A stretch of DNA of 64,000 bases from Daphnia carinata (taxonomy: Eukaryota > Arthropoda > Branchiopoda > Diplostraca > Daphniidae), in NCBI RefSeq assembly GCF_022539665.2, contig NC_081334.1:5364424-5428423 (forward strand), given 5' to 3'. Position numbers and translations under genes: made by a program. Below the pieces are notes generated by a model, which saw nothing but the letters and a program-made list of their open reading frames with translations, was not told the origin of the DNA and did not search any database. How positions within the stretch are numbered: position 1 is the first letter of the stretch; every line of letters starts with the position of its first letter. This document shows positions 10,201-20,000 of the stretch, one piece after another.

Positions 10201-12367
10201 ACTGGCGCTGTTTGTTGTTGTTGTTGATTTGGTTGGCGTTGGCGTTGGCCGTGCATGCGGCGATCGAGGCACCCGCCGTCCGCCGGTGGTTGCGTCCCTC
10301 GGCCGGAAGCGTTTTGCGCGGCGTGGAACTCCTCGGTCCGCCCAAGTAGCGGCTGGTCGGTTGCGGGCTTTCGGTCATCACCGTCACGCGGTTCGCGCAG
10401 TTCCGGCCTTCCTCCGCCTCGTCTTCTTCCTCCTTGTCGCCGTTCAGCTGCTGTTGATGCTGTTCATTGTCCATCTTCATCCGGCGCAAGTTGCTGCGCT
10501 TGCCCAGCAACAGCATGCGGGACTTCTCTTCGTCGGTGAACGATTCATCACCGTCAGCGACGGAAGGCAGACAACTGTGGGATGAAGTTGTGGTCGTTGC
10601 CGTCATCATCCGTCCGGAGCTGATGACGCGACGGAAGGATTCGCTGAGTTTCTTCCAGCTCAAGTTCGGCCGCATCGAAGACGGCGGCACGATGCTCTTG
10701 TGTTCCAGCAAAAGTGCCGTTTGGCTGTCGCTCGAACGGTCCGCTTCGTGATTGTTGTTGTTGTTGCGGCCGTGCACGCAAGTTGTCGTCTGATTGTTGG
10801 CCAGCACGACGCTGATCGGACTCTTATCTCCGACGCATTTGTCAGGCGACGTCGACGATGATTCCGGAGTGCCGGACAGGTTGACCGGCTGAATATTCTT
10901 TTCGCAGAGGACGTCACGCAAATTCAAATTAGCAACGGTCGTCGTAGAGTCCGTCGCGCTCGTTCCTTGGATGTAAATCCGGCTGACGTGTAACCTGGCC
11001 GGCGTGGCGGCGTCGAGGTCCGTTTCAAGGACTCTGGGACCGGCGGGCTCGGCTAGTAAAGCTCGTTCGATCGCATCCGGATCGGATAGAGGCGAACGTT
11101 TGCCGGCGCTGATGGCCGGCGAGACGTTGCTGCTACCGGACGCCGCCGGAACGGGCGAGTTATTGCTAGAGGCCGCCGATCCCTCGCTGGCCGAATCGCC
11201 CGAATAACCGGAGAAACCCGAATCTTGGCTTCTCTGTCCGGGCGATCTCCTCTGTGGCAGGAAACGTTCGACGTGAGCCGCGATGACACCAGCAGCTGCG
11301 GCCAGATCTTCGTCTTCGGCCACGTCCATCGCGTCAGCCAATTCGACACCTCCGGCCGGCAAGTGATGATGCAAATTTAAAGCCACTGGCGAGGATACTG
11401 TTCATTTTAAAATACATTAGATTATAGTTCCAACTTATCAGTTTAAATTAAACATACATATTTATATATATTTTTTTGCTACAATAGTTTGGACTGACTG
11501 AGACCTGCCCCACCCAACGCCCTTTTCCCAGATCGGGGCTGGCTCTTTTGTCATTGATGTCGCGTTGTGTTGTGCTTTCTTAACGCATAACTGGAGACGT
11601 AAAAACGACTGTTGCTATTCTTCCTTCCTTTTTTTTTTTTTTTTTCGATTTTCTCTGCTACATTTAGCTCTTACAAAACAGAGGTGAAGAAGAAGAAGAA
11701 GAAGAAGAAGAAAAAAAAATGGGCGGAATCATGTTATAATGCAGGAGGGAGGTGGAATGTTTTGGGTGACATTCCTGTACGGCATTCCGAACACAATGTG
11801 ACCAAGATGTGACCCAATCCACAATAAAGGGAATACTATAAATACAGTTTCGAATCACAGTCGCATGTGGAACAATTTTTTTTGACGAAAATAGCATAAG
11901 AATAAGAAAAAAATGAAATCAAATGCTGTCAAGGACAGACGGGCAGGAATGTTTCAGAACAGAAGGTCGGCCAAAACTGAACAGATTGCAAAAACGGGGG
12001 GCCTAGAGGTCACATGATTGCCCTCCCCCACCTCCTACGACAACCACTAGCTTTTCATCTTTTCTTTCAGTTCATTTCTTTTATTTTTTTATTTTTTTAT
12101 TTTTTTTAACGTTTCGGAAAAACGAAAAGAAAATGTCGTTAACCGAACACAACTTAAAGAGAAGAGAGATAAAAATAAAAATATTATCTTTCGATTTTTA
12201 TTACCTGGAGTGTGATGAGCCTCGTAAAAGACCCGACTGATACGTCGACGAATGCCCGCTCCAACGGCTTGAGGCGTTTGCTGTTGGCCGTCAGAGACGG
12301 CCGCGACGGGCGATGAAGCGGTCGACAATTCCCTCCACCGTTCGGGTGACAATATGAAAGCTGCCAT
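1084..12367 (-). CDS. insc: inscuteable, whole gene (10 coding exons, 1210 residues)
   Basis: Inscuteable is the cortical adaptor that connects the Par3/Par6/aPKC complex with Pins/LGN and orients the spindle in asymmetrically dividing cells. Exons joined on the minus strand: 12367-12205, 11397-9702, 7100-6777, 3312-2934, 2719-2504, 2320-2077, 1954-1779, 1709-1531, 1410-1287, 1215-1084. All introns are GT-AG and all phases agree, giving 1210 codons plus TGA. Residues 1-620 are low-complexity. Residues 621-646 match the LGN-binding segment of vertebrate INSC (core WLKDLPMFYQPESTCALQ). Residues about 700-1200 match its armadillo-like domain, with blocks such as LLAQITSP, LLLSTAALANLTF, IATILANM and RNYSDGVLVACL. 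The last residues ESYV resemble the vertebrate ESFV PDZ-binding tail. The start is the first ATG after an in-frame TAG at 12395-12397. The protein is about twice the length of mammalian INSC because of its N-terminal part. Confidence 0.94.
1287..1410 (-). CDS. insc: insc coding exon 9, armadillo-like repeats (residues 1126-1167)
   Basis: It encodes RQIVELEGIERLAQLVRDPR and then ERNYSDGVLVACL, which matches vertebrate SERNSSDAVLVACLAALRRL. Acceptor TATCTAG and donor TTG/GTAATT. The preceding intron contains a run of C (G on the plus strand). Entry phase 2 and exit phase 0. Confidence 0.93.
1531..1709 (-). CDS. insc: insc coding exon 8, armadillo-like repeats (residues 1067-1126)
   Basis: It encodes IATILANMAAVYSARAELVS and then RPAEVTASERVLKKSAIALS, matching vertebrate IVTILANM and TPAEVAACERVQQKAAVTLA. 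Acceptor GCGTTAG and donor ACG/GTAATT. The preceding intron is only 69 bases. Entry phase 0 and exit phase 2. Confidence 0.92.
1779..1954 (-). CDS. insc: insc coding exon 7, armadillo-like repeats (residues 1008-1066)
   Basis: It encodes ELSSQTETEETLLLSTAALA and continues NLTFSHSEAVQLM; the STAALANLTF core is nearly identical to vertebrate SAALANITF. It ends FIQDQ, matching vertebrate TRDQ at the same exon edge. Acceptor GTTTTAG and donor CAG/GTGAGT. Entry phase 1 and exit phase 0. Confidence 0.93.
2077..2320 (-). CDS. insc: insc coding exon 6, armadillo-like repeats (residues 927-1008)
   Basis: It encodes CAGLTVVFDIL and then EKSEAAGLLAQITSPWL, one of the strongest matches to vertebrate INSC (ATRAEAAAVVAQVTSPHL). 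An insertion of roughly 20 residues rich in Pro, Gly and Asn precedes the conserved HLTPYISSFIAALT. The acceptor follows a run of T on the coding strand. The exon enters in phase 0 and exits in phase 1 at CTG/GTAAGG. Confidence 0.92.
2504..2719 (-). CDS. insc: insc coding exon 5, armadillo-like repeats (residues 855-926)
   Basis: This 72-codon phase 0-0 exon encodes VLTAALKSGKCVSAAKLAAN and a second helical pair ending in ADIIQEFET. The pattern of small and Leu residues is that of armadillo repeats. It corresponds to the vertebrate INSC block that includes LRTLASICCVEEGVHQLE. Acceptor TTTTCAG and donor ACG/GTATAT. Confidence 0.9.
2851..2880. repeat. T15-G15 block
   Basis: Fifteen T followed directly by fifteen G in insc intron 4, 50 bases from the exon 4 donor. 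On the coding strand it reads C15-A15. Confidence 0.95.
2934..3312 (-). CDS. insc: insc coding exon 4, start of the folded domain (residues 728-854)
   Basis: It encodes helical sequence beginning FIELYEEAKLASLIPLFLAH and ending KLGQVFVSIVDTFVGREIE, which aligns with vertebrate INSC around its QLGQHFGQLLELALTREVQ block. The acceptor is CATTTCAG next to a pyrimidine-rich tract and the donor is GAG/GTACGT. Entry phase is 2 and exit phase 0. Confidence 0.9.
3313..6776 (-). other. insc: insc intron 3
   Basis: GT-AG intron of about 3.5 kb, the largest of the gene. It contains a (TA)n tract at 3612-3631, GTTTT repeats near 4061-4082 and 5549-5570, and many A/T runs. Open frames in it are short or made of homopolymer codons. 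The flanking phases join directly. Confidence 0.8.
3612..3631. repeat. (TA)n microsatellite
   Basis: Dinucleotide tract in insc intron 3, directly followed by a T-run. Confidence 0.9.
6777..7100 (-). CDS. insc: insc coding exon 3, Pins/LGN-binding segment (residues 620-727)
   Basis: The exon opens with WSPVEAWLKDLPMFYQPEST, which aligns with the vertebrate INSC segment known to lie along the TPR groove of LGN (Trp, the acidic residues and the CxLQxK ending are kept). A glutamine run (CAG/CTG-type repeat, about residues 648-662) and a Ser-rich acidic stretch follow directly. The exon then enters the conserved RRAHLISTEFAQLC helix that begins the folded domain. Acceptor TTTTAG and donor CTC/GTGAGT are both good. 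Entry and exit phase are both 2. Confidence 0.9.
7555..7576. repeat. (TTA)n microsatellite
   Basis: Trinucleotide tract in insc intron 2. Confidence 0.9.
8158..8179. repeat. (GA)n microsatellite
   Basis: Dinucleotide tract in insc intron 2; such tracts can bind GAGA-type factors in arthropods. Confidence 0.9.
8805..8831. repeat. (AAAAT)n microsatellite
   Basis: About five pentanucleotide units in insc intron 2. Confidence 0.9.
9702..11397 (-). CDS. insc: insc coding exon 2, giant disordered N-terminal exon (residues 55-620)
   Basis: This 1,696-base open exon is by far the longest coding stretch in the window. It is rich in Ser, Ala, Asn, Gln and Pro and looks intrinsically disordered. Notable pieces are a QDSGFSG phrase near residues 112-118, a basic amphipathic stretch WKKLSESFRRVIS near 302-314, an acidic KEEEDEAEEG block near 376-385, an Asn/Ala run near 437-450, and RVHW at 463-466, which fits the PP1-docking RVxF pattern. 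The acceptor is GAACAG at 11403-11398 and the donor is TCAG/GTACTT at 9702/9701. Entry phase 1 and exit phase 2 match both neighbours. Bases are GC-rich compared with the surrounding introns and no homopolymer of 10 or more occurs. Confidence 0.9.
11398..12204 (-). other. insc: insc intron 1
   Basis: GT-AG intron of 807 bases. It contains a (GAA)n microsatellite at 11686-11711 and several A/T runs. I see no further exon in it. Confidence 0.8.
11686..11711. repeat. (GAA)n microsatellite
   Basis: Trinucleotide tract in insc intron 1; TTC repeats on the transcribed strand. Confidence 0.9.
12205..12367 (-). CDS. insc: insc coding exon 1 (start codon, residues 1-54)
   Basis: The ATG at 12367-12365 follows an in-frame TAG 30 bases upstream. 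The exon encodes MAAFILSPERWRELSTASS and continues to a basic stretch (GIRRRISRVF). It ends in phase 1 at a CCAG/GTAATA donor. The phase joins exactly to exon 2, forming a GTA valine codon across the junction. A pyrimidine-poor CAG at 12505-12504 could be the acceptor of a 5' UTR exon spanning 12503-12368, but no upstream leader exon could be identified. Confidence 0.85.
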
Positions 12368-13174
12368 TGTTCTTCTCCTTTTTTTAATGAACGGCTATGG
12401 CGTGGAAATACACACAAAATAAAAGGCACGGGCTGCGGCGCTGTCCGTCCTTTTGGCCTTTTCTTTATTGAATTATTAATAAAGGACGGCAAAGGCGATA
12501 CACCTGGAAACGTACGAGATGAATGAGATACGTGTTAGATATGAGTTGGCGAAAACAGCGTTCGTTTCGGCACGTCAAGAAGTGAGAAGTGAAACAACCG
12601 AAATTTAATGAACAAGGCGTTACGGGGCGCAATACAGGATCGACTTACCAAAACAAAACAACAACAAAAAATGTAATCAATGTGTTAATATTACGATTAG
12701 ATACGCCACGGACGTGAGTTGTGAACGGACGTTGGAGGGGGTTTATTTCTTGCCGTGCGTTTTCGATATAGAAAATGGAAACAAAAAACGAAGTGACGTG
12801 GCGTTAAAGGCCACGGGGTGAAAACAAGACTCGTAATATACGAATCGAAATGGAAAAGAGAGAGAGAGAGAGAGCCTGACGGTCGTAAATCCATCAGTTT
12901 GTATAGCTAGACTTAACTAACCAAAAACTCCACGTGTGTGTGTATATATAGAAAGAAAGAAAATGGAAAGAGAAAGGACATGACTTCGTCAGAAAGAAGA
13001 AAACAGGTAAATCGCTATAGTTGAAATGAGAAAAAAAAAAAACCACCACAGGCGCACCAATGAATGGCTATGATGCTGGTCGTAAATCGGCATACGGAAT
13101 GGCGGAACCAATGGCTTGATGGTGGATTCATCGCTATTGTGTTATACACCGCGTCCCATCGGCTGATTTCACAA

Positions 13175-13175
<1 letters not shown>

Positions 13176-13208
<33 letters not shown>
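13176..13208. repeat. (CA)n microsatellite
   Basis: Sixteen CA units upstream of insc. Confidence 0.9.
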
Positions 13209-13211
<3 letters not shown>

Positions 13212-14130
13212 GAGAGACACGAATATTCCGTATGCAACGCAGTCCGACACGCTCACTGTTCAACTAATGTATCCGCTCTCAGCGCAAAATGCTGACCATT
13301 CTCTTTTTAATTTTCTTATCTAATCGCGCCCACGCGATGGTGTCAGCTCGCTGATTATTATTTAATTTGCCTGCCAAATAAATTGCGAATTTACGAGCAA
13401 ACACATATAAAAAGAAGCCAACACTAACGCACGCACTAATAGGAAAAAATGAAATGCGCGGTGGACGGAGCGCGCTCGAGGGTTGTGTTCACTCTACGAG
13501 GGCGATCAACAGACTGGAACGAAGTGAGCCTCTGTCAGCGCACGGTACTTGTACACACACAGGGAGCTGGCCCATCCTAGCACGATTGTGTAGACCCCAT
13601 ACGCTATGTACATGTCCCCTCCGACTGGAAAAAAAAAAAAAAAAAAAGAACTAGACCCCAGAAAAGCAGCAGGGGCAACAGCATATTGTGCGACTGTATC
13701 AATTTGGAGCAGGCCAATGCCTGTGTGTGTGTGTGCACTGTTGTAACCCAGAGAACCCGATCAACTGTGAATGATGTCTAAACACAGCGCCGGACTTGAC
13801 AGCGCAGGGAAACACACACAATCGAAATAAAAATAATATAATGCCCTCCTCCTCCCCCACGCACCACCTACAGATGCACCTTTTTTTTCATATATATATA
13901 TATATATATATAGAAAGACCAAGTTTTTACTTTGCTCTCTCTACCTTTCTTTCTAGCTGATGGTTTTCATCACATGAGGCCAGTGGAACAATGCACATGC
14001 TCCCTCAAGCGCTTCGTATATATATATATATTTTTCAAAAAGTGTACAACACAAAGCGAAAAGAAAAATTGAAACCTTAACTATTTGAGAACGTTTGAAG
14101 GTATAAAGTGGAAATGTAGCCCGAGCCGTT

Positions 14131-14168
<38 letters not shown>

Positions 14169-15132
14169 ATAATATTAAAAAAAAAAAACTTTGAGCTATA
14201 GCGACTTAAGTCAAAAAACGACCAGGGCATATCAGTAACGGTTATAACTCTTAAACTCATTGTCGTTGTTTTTTTTGTTTTTTTTTTGAAAGTGATGAAA
14301 AGCTCTCGGGGTGTGGTAATGGAAAGAATAGGACTAGGCAAAAGGTTCACAAGAAAGAAACGTGATGACGGTGGAGAGCACAAAGCGCAAATGAGCTCCG
14401 TTTTGTTTCGCTGTCTACCAGTGCTTCTTCATTTTTTTTTTTTTTTCTTTCTTGTTGTACTCTTTTATTGGAAGCGAGGCCACTTTCTGGTGATTTGTTC
14501 TTGTTATTTTCCACACACACACAGCCCTTTTTTTTTTTTAAGACGTCAAAAGGCTTCGCGATTGGAATGACCTCCGACCGCTAACACGAAGAGCGCCGCA
14601 TAAGCGGGAACGTGACTCGCTTCAATTCTTGTTTCCCGTCGTTTTCTTTCTGGCTGATGTAGAAAAAAAAAAAAGAAAAAAAAAAAGCCAACAACAAGAA
14701 GAATGAGGCTTCCTTTTTTTTCAAACCAATGTCTTTTGTTCTATCGCAGTTCTCTATAACTCGGTGCTGGCATAACAGACGTTATACCACAACTCTTGAA
14801 CAATGTGTTTTAGATGCGCACAGAGGTATATCTTTTTGTTTTTCAAAAGGGTTCAAAGTTCCCGCTCAGGTGCAAAACAATGGCTTTTCTCCCCTTTTTC
14901 TTTTTTGTTTGATCCTTCTGTCTCAATACTCGCATTAGCAGAAGCTTTTCATCTCCCCCCTTAAAGAAAAATCATCATCGTAAGTTGTGAGGGAATCAAA
15001 CAGCCCGATCACGAGTGTAAGATGATGACAGTTATACGCGTTTGTATCGCATCAAACATCCAAATAGATACGGCAACAATTGTGAACAAGGCGATTAGAA
15101 TATCAAAAAGGAATTTCAACTCGCTGCTTTCT

Positions 15133-15155
15133 TCTCTCTCTCTCTCTCTCTCTCT
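15133..15155. repeat. (TC)n microsatellite
   Basis: Dinucleotide tract in the intergenic region. Confidence 0.9.
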
Positions 15156-18100
15156 TTGCACGAGAAAAATGTAGATACCGATCCCCCAAAAATTACAGGC
15201 AAAACGGCCAATCGTTATTGCTTAACGGGTTTTGATCTGCGCATCGTCCCGCGTGCCTTAGACTTACGCCAGTCAAGCGATGATGATGTAACAACATAAA
15301 GGCGGAATTTCAGAGAGAGAGAGTAGGACAGAGAAATTTCTTTTTTTTTTTTTTTTTTTGCGTGTTTATGGATTTGAAAAAAATAAAATAAAGGGAATCC
15401 TTTCGCAAAGGCCAAAGGGATTTTCTTTTTCCTTTTGATTTTCTCAAACTTCTTTGTACTGTGATGTTCATCACGTCGGGGGCGGAACTTTAGGGTCAGG
15501 TCATACTTATGATGACAGCGTCCCCTTCATCAAATTCTTCAAATGCGTCATCGGTAAAATGGAGTTGTGGAACATAATTACTGGATTTTTCGTGTGTGTG
15601 TTTTCGACAGTCTAGCTGCTCCTCCTCCACGCTTAGCCTGCTTATCCTTATCGTGACGCAGTTGTGCCCTAACGACAATAACCGGCAAGAGTAACGGACG
15701 GGCAAAGACGAAACAATGGACAGCAAAAAAAAAAAAAAAATAATAATATGTTTCTGTCCACAAAAAAAAAAAATTCTACACTCTTGAATACGTGAATTTG
15801 CTAGTCTTGTTTTTGTTTTGGGGTCGGGATAGACACCGTTATTGAATAGCGATCCAGACGCAATAGTAGCAACTCTACAATAATAACAATACAAGACCTT
15901 GAATTTCAAAAAAAAAACAACTAAATAAATCATTTTTAGGGTTCGGGAAAAAAAAAAGAAGTTTTGTTTCATTTTCGAGTTGGAAAGAGATTGCTATCGC
16001 GCGTCCTTGGCTGGAAGGAAGCGAGTCAATTGAAATTCCGATTGGAATCACGCTCTCTTCAATGGCATACCATACAAGATATTTAAATTTTAGACAAAAA
16101 AAAAAAGCGCATTTTTTTTTTGTTTGTTGTCAGATTGCCATCTCGTGGCTTTCTGCAAGTCTTTTTCTATTACCCAAAAGATTTATCTGATGAATTGATT
16201 TACAGTTCAACTCGTCGTCTCTTTTCGTCAGTCGTAAAAAGCGGATGTTGTAAAAAAAAAAAATAAATAAATAAATAAAATACACGACAGCAAAAAAAAA
16301 AAAAAAAAAAATGTATCTGATATCTTTATCTTCTTTCGGGGCCGTGGTAACTGAAGACGTCATCTCCGCCCGACATTTGAACAACAAGCTCAAAAAGAAA
16401 TCCAGTTTGATTTTTTTTTGTCCGTCTGTCTATGTCTTGTCTGAAGGCTGTTCAACTATTTTTTTTTTTTTCAGCTGTTTGTTATTCCCCATGTATAGTC
16501 CCTTTTGACCTGGTGTCTATCTCAATTTTTTTTTTGCTTCGTGTTCTTGTGCAATCCCGAATGATAAATTGAATTCAGCCCCTTCGTCCCAGGCCTATAG
16601 AGCCTTTCAATTCATTCAATCCGCTTCCGCTTGTGTACCCCACTCGGAAAGAATCATCTGACAAACTGTTAAAAAAAAAAAGAGAGGACCTCGAACAACA
16701 AGCTGAATAAAAAAACTATTAAATAAAGCACGTTCCTTTTTTTCCCATTCCACTCGGATGTGCGATTGGGTAACTTGAATTTCAATCATGGGCCTTATTG
16801 AAACATATACACAAGCTGCGTAATGGTAGAAGGCAAACAAACGTTGAAGCAGTTTTGAAAAAAAGAAAAAAACTAGGCCTAGATTTAGCATCCCTTTATA
16901 AGCTGTTATCCATTCAACTCTGTTGCCTCATGATAGATTATCTTGAGCGGATGGAAAAGGACGGAAGAAAACAAAAAAAAAATGGGGGGGGGGGGGGAGA
17001 AACCCTTTTGATGTGATAAATAGTTTCGCCCGCGTGTTTATGTGCACATTTTCTGACAAACTAAAAATGAGATGGGAATCGTTTTTATCCCCCCAAAAAA
17101 CTTTCGGTAGCCGCTTCTGAAGAAAAGATTCAAACTGGCGAGAGGAATTTGATGATCCTTTTGGTCGATAATCAGCCGGAATAAACGGGCTGGAATGGCA
17201 GTGAAGGTAAAATCTGCGAGTAACGATTCGCAACTCGTTTGCTAACCATTTCCCCCCAAATGATGTTTTCAAACTGGGCTTTTTCATATTGACGTAACCC
17301 CTCCCACGACTGGACGTTACAGCACGTAAAGGGACTCTAGACACACACACACGCACGTTGTGGTTTGTGATTTATTCTGCATGACCGATAAGTTCATTAG
17401 GTGTGGCTTTTTTTTTTACATTTCCTGCGGTCGCATTTTTGTTAACTGTCACGAACCTTCACGAGCATTAAAAAAAAAAAAAAAAGAATGCGACCCCCAT
17501 TGGCAAACTTCCAACCAAATCCAATGGATTTTTTCCTGATGAACTGACACGTACAAACAACACACGTTTTTTCGTCTCTCTGATCCAATTTTCAAATAGG
17601 GCCGGAAGTGTTATTGCCGGACCTGGTTGATTGTGTGAGAGAGAGAGAATCTAAATCCGTTGCCTCATATGGTCGGTTCCCCCTTTTTTTTTTTTTTTTT
17701 TCCTTTCACAAATAATACATTAAATACATAGAAGTATATCTAGGATAATGGACTGCCTGTGGGGGAGGGTCCCTTATATAATCCTTCCACGTAGCCATCG
17801 GGTTCAACTGCTATAGAAGGAAAAAAAAAAAAAAAAAAAGAGAACCAGGTACATCGTATATGTACATAACAATCGGACCTTGCTAAGCCTTTTTTTTTTG
17901 TGCTCTTTCCATTTTCACTGTGTTAGTAGAATAGATTGTGCACTAAGCTCGAGCCTCCTTATGTGTGTTTCAGTACACAACACACACAACCTTCTCGTCG
18001 ATATAACTGATGTGGACTGATTAAAGCAGCTGGGTTACGAGAACGCCCTGCGCTCAATCTGCGACCCCAAACGGATAAGTGCTTACCACTTTAGACTATG

Positions 18101-18403
18101 GAGGACAAACTTCTACCACTTCCCATCCCTCCTTCTTTTTTGGTGCATCTAAGCTGTCAACAAGCCCGTCCACCGCAACACCCCCACCGTTAAACAATTT
18201 TTCTTTTCTTTTTTTTTTGGTTAATTTTTTTCAACAGTGAAAACACTTGTATTTAAATCGTTTTTTTTCTCTGGGTCAGTTGGCTAAACCGCAACCGATG
18301 GTCAACTGGTTCGCGACGGTCACTAGGTTTTTCTCTAAAGAAAAACAGGTACGGGACATGTTGGAATTCACTGGCCTGGAAATATGTGAGGAAGTGAATC
18401 GAG

Positions 18404-18438
<35 letters not shown>

Positions 18439-19820
18439 TTTTGAGGTGATGTGTAACGCTTTTGTGTGATTTAAAGGAAAACATTCTTGATATGCTGTTG
18501 AAATGCTTCGATGGAAATCGATCAAAAAGGTGGGGAGACGTGGTTGGGCAACATGTTCTATCGAATGTTGTGCGTAGGGTAAAAATATAACAACTCAACA
18601 GGTATCGGGTTATATGGGTGGCTCCCCGCCGTCAAATAGAGACATCAGGTTTTTCTTTAATACATTTTATTTCTTCTTTTTTTTTTCTCCAAAAAGAGAG
18701 AAAGAAGAACTTGTGCATCTATTGACGACAAAGTGGGCAACATTTTTCTCTTTCTTTTACAAGCCCGTCCTCGCAACATACAGAAGGTTAAATAGCAAGA
18801 ACGAAGCTTAACCGAAAATCATTCGCTTGTTTGCTCTTCGCTGTGTTTGCGTGTGAAAGAAAAATTGCCAGACAAACAAAAAAGAAAAGAAAAAAAGAAA
18901 ACCAAACAAGTTATTTTCGATTGTCTGATGATCTTTGGTGGTCTCTCGCTAATAATCACCTTACACGGCGTCTTCAAATACTTTGATTCTTTCCCTCCGT
19001 GTGTGTGTGTGTGTGCGCATCGTAAAAACGAGTTAAGATAAAGATGGGAAACAAGTGATGAAAAGAACAGTTTCGCTTCTTTTTTTGTTTTCCACATTCG
19101 GGGGGCGTTATAGCTTACGAAATGATAAAGAACAGATCTTTCTCTCTCTCATCGTCACGCTTCCAAGTGCGGCTAATGACGGGTTGTCGAGCCATCGGTG
19201 AATATAGACGCGCTTTATAGCTATTAGTTTGGAAAAGAAAAAAAAGAAAATAGAGGCAATCGAGTACTCATTGGATGAAGTCTCGGTTCCAAGTAGGCTA
19301 ATAGATCCCGTTTTTTTTTCCTGTATAGTGCCATCACAACATTCCATACGAGGATAGGGCCACAATATACCGCACTTATAGATTTGCATATATTACTAAG
19401 TAGCTCGTGCTGGCCTATTAAAAAAGCACGACCGGCCGCCGTGACTCTACACACTATCGCCTCTCATTTGAATAGACATAGTAATCATTTTTTTTTTTTA
19501 AAGAAAAAATAGAGAAAACGTGTGGCCCCCCCCCCCCCCCAAAAAAAAGAATATGAGACGAGCGAACGGGAAAAATCGACACTGATTGCAGACCGGTTTT
19601 TTTTTTTTCGTGTGTTTGTTCGCGCGCGCTATCTATCGATCTATCAATCTCTTTTCATTTTGGAAACCGAAGAAAATTTCGTGCGGCGATATTGCATTGT
19701 AACGTGGACATTTTGTTGACTTGCTTTGAGAATTCATCTATTGGACATTGATCAATAGCCGCTTGCCTTATCACGTTCGCTATAGTCCAGTCAGATATGC
19801 GGTCCTATTGATAATACGTG

Positions 19821-19840
19821 AATCACCTTGGCAGGTGATT
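19821..19840. promoter_or_regulatory. E-box hairpin palindrome
   Basis: AATCACCTTGGCAGGTGATT is a perfect 8-bp inverted repeat around a TGGC centre. It contains CAGGTG, the core recognised by Snail-family zinc fingers. Snail-family factors are known regulators of insc in Drosophila neuroblasts; the site lies about 7.5 kb upstream of the insc start codon. The functional link is inference. Confidence 0.25.
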
Positions 19841-20000
19841 TGCGAGGCCTTGTTTTCCATCCACCCCCTCAAGATTGGGACGCCGCACGTTTTTCAATAT
19901 GGCAAACAGCTGATTTGATTCTTTTAATTTCTAATGAAAACTTCCCCCCTTTTTTTCTAAAAATGTTTTTGTGGCTTCTTTAGGATGTTTTGAGATATTT

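Larger units (their letters stand above)
12368..20000. other. intergenic region upstream of insc, first part
   Basis: No coding exon was recognised. The insc 5' UTR and promoter should lie here, but no TATA box or clear initiator could be assigned. The stretch 13440-13620 is relatively GC-rich and poor in homopolymers and is a reasonable place to look for the promoter. Microsatellites include (CA)n at 13176-13208 and (TC)n at 15133-15155. Confidence 0.5.

Noticed and set aside
9731-10585. Plus-strand frames of 94-168 codons opposite insc exon 2
   Set aside because: Antisense shadows of the real coding exon, whose frame joins its neighbours in correct phase.
15496-15972. Minus-strand 158-codon ORF
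   Set aside because: Interrupted by several homopolymer-encoded Phe runs; no family resemblance.
18268-18330. GGGTCAGTTGGCTAAACC with a later GGTTCGCGAC, resembling tRNA A and B boxes
   Set aside because: The B-box has several mismatches and no cloverleaf can be drawn.
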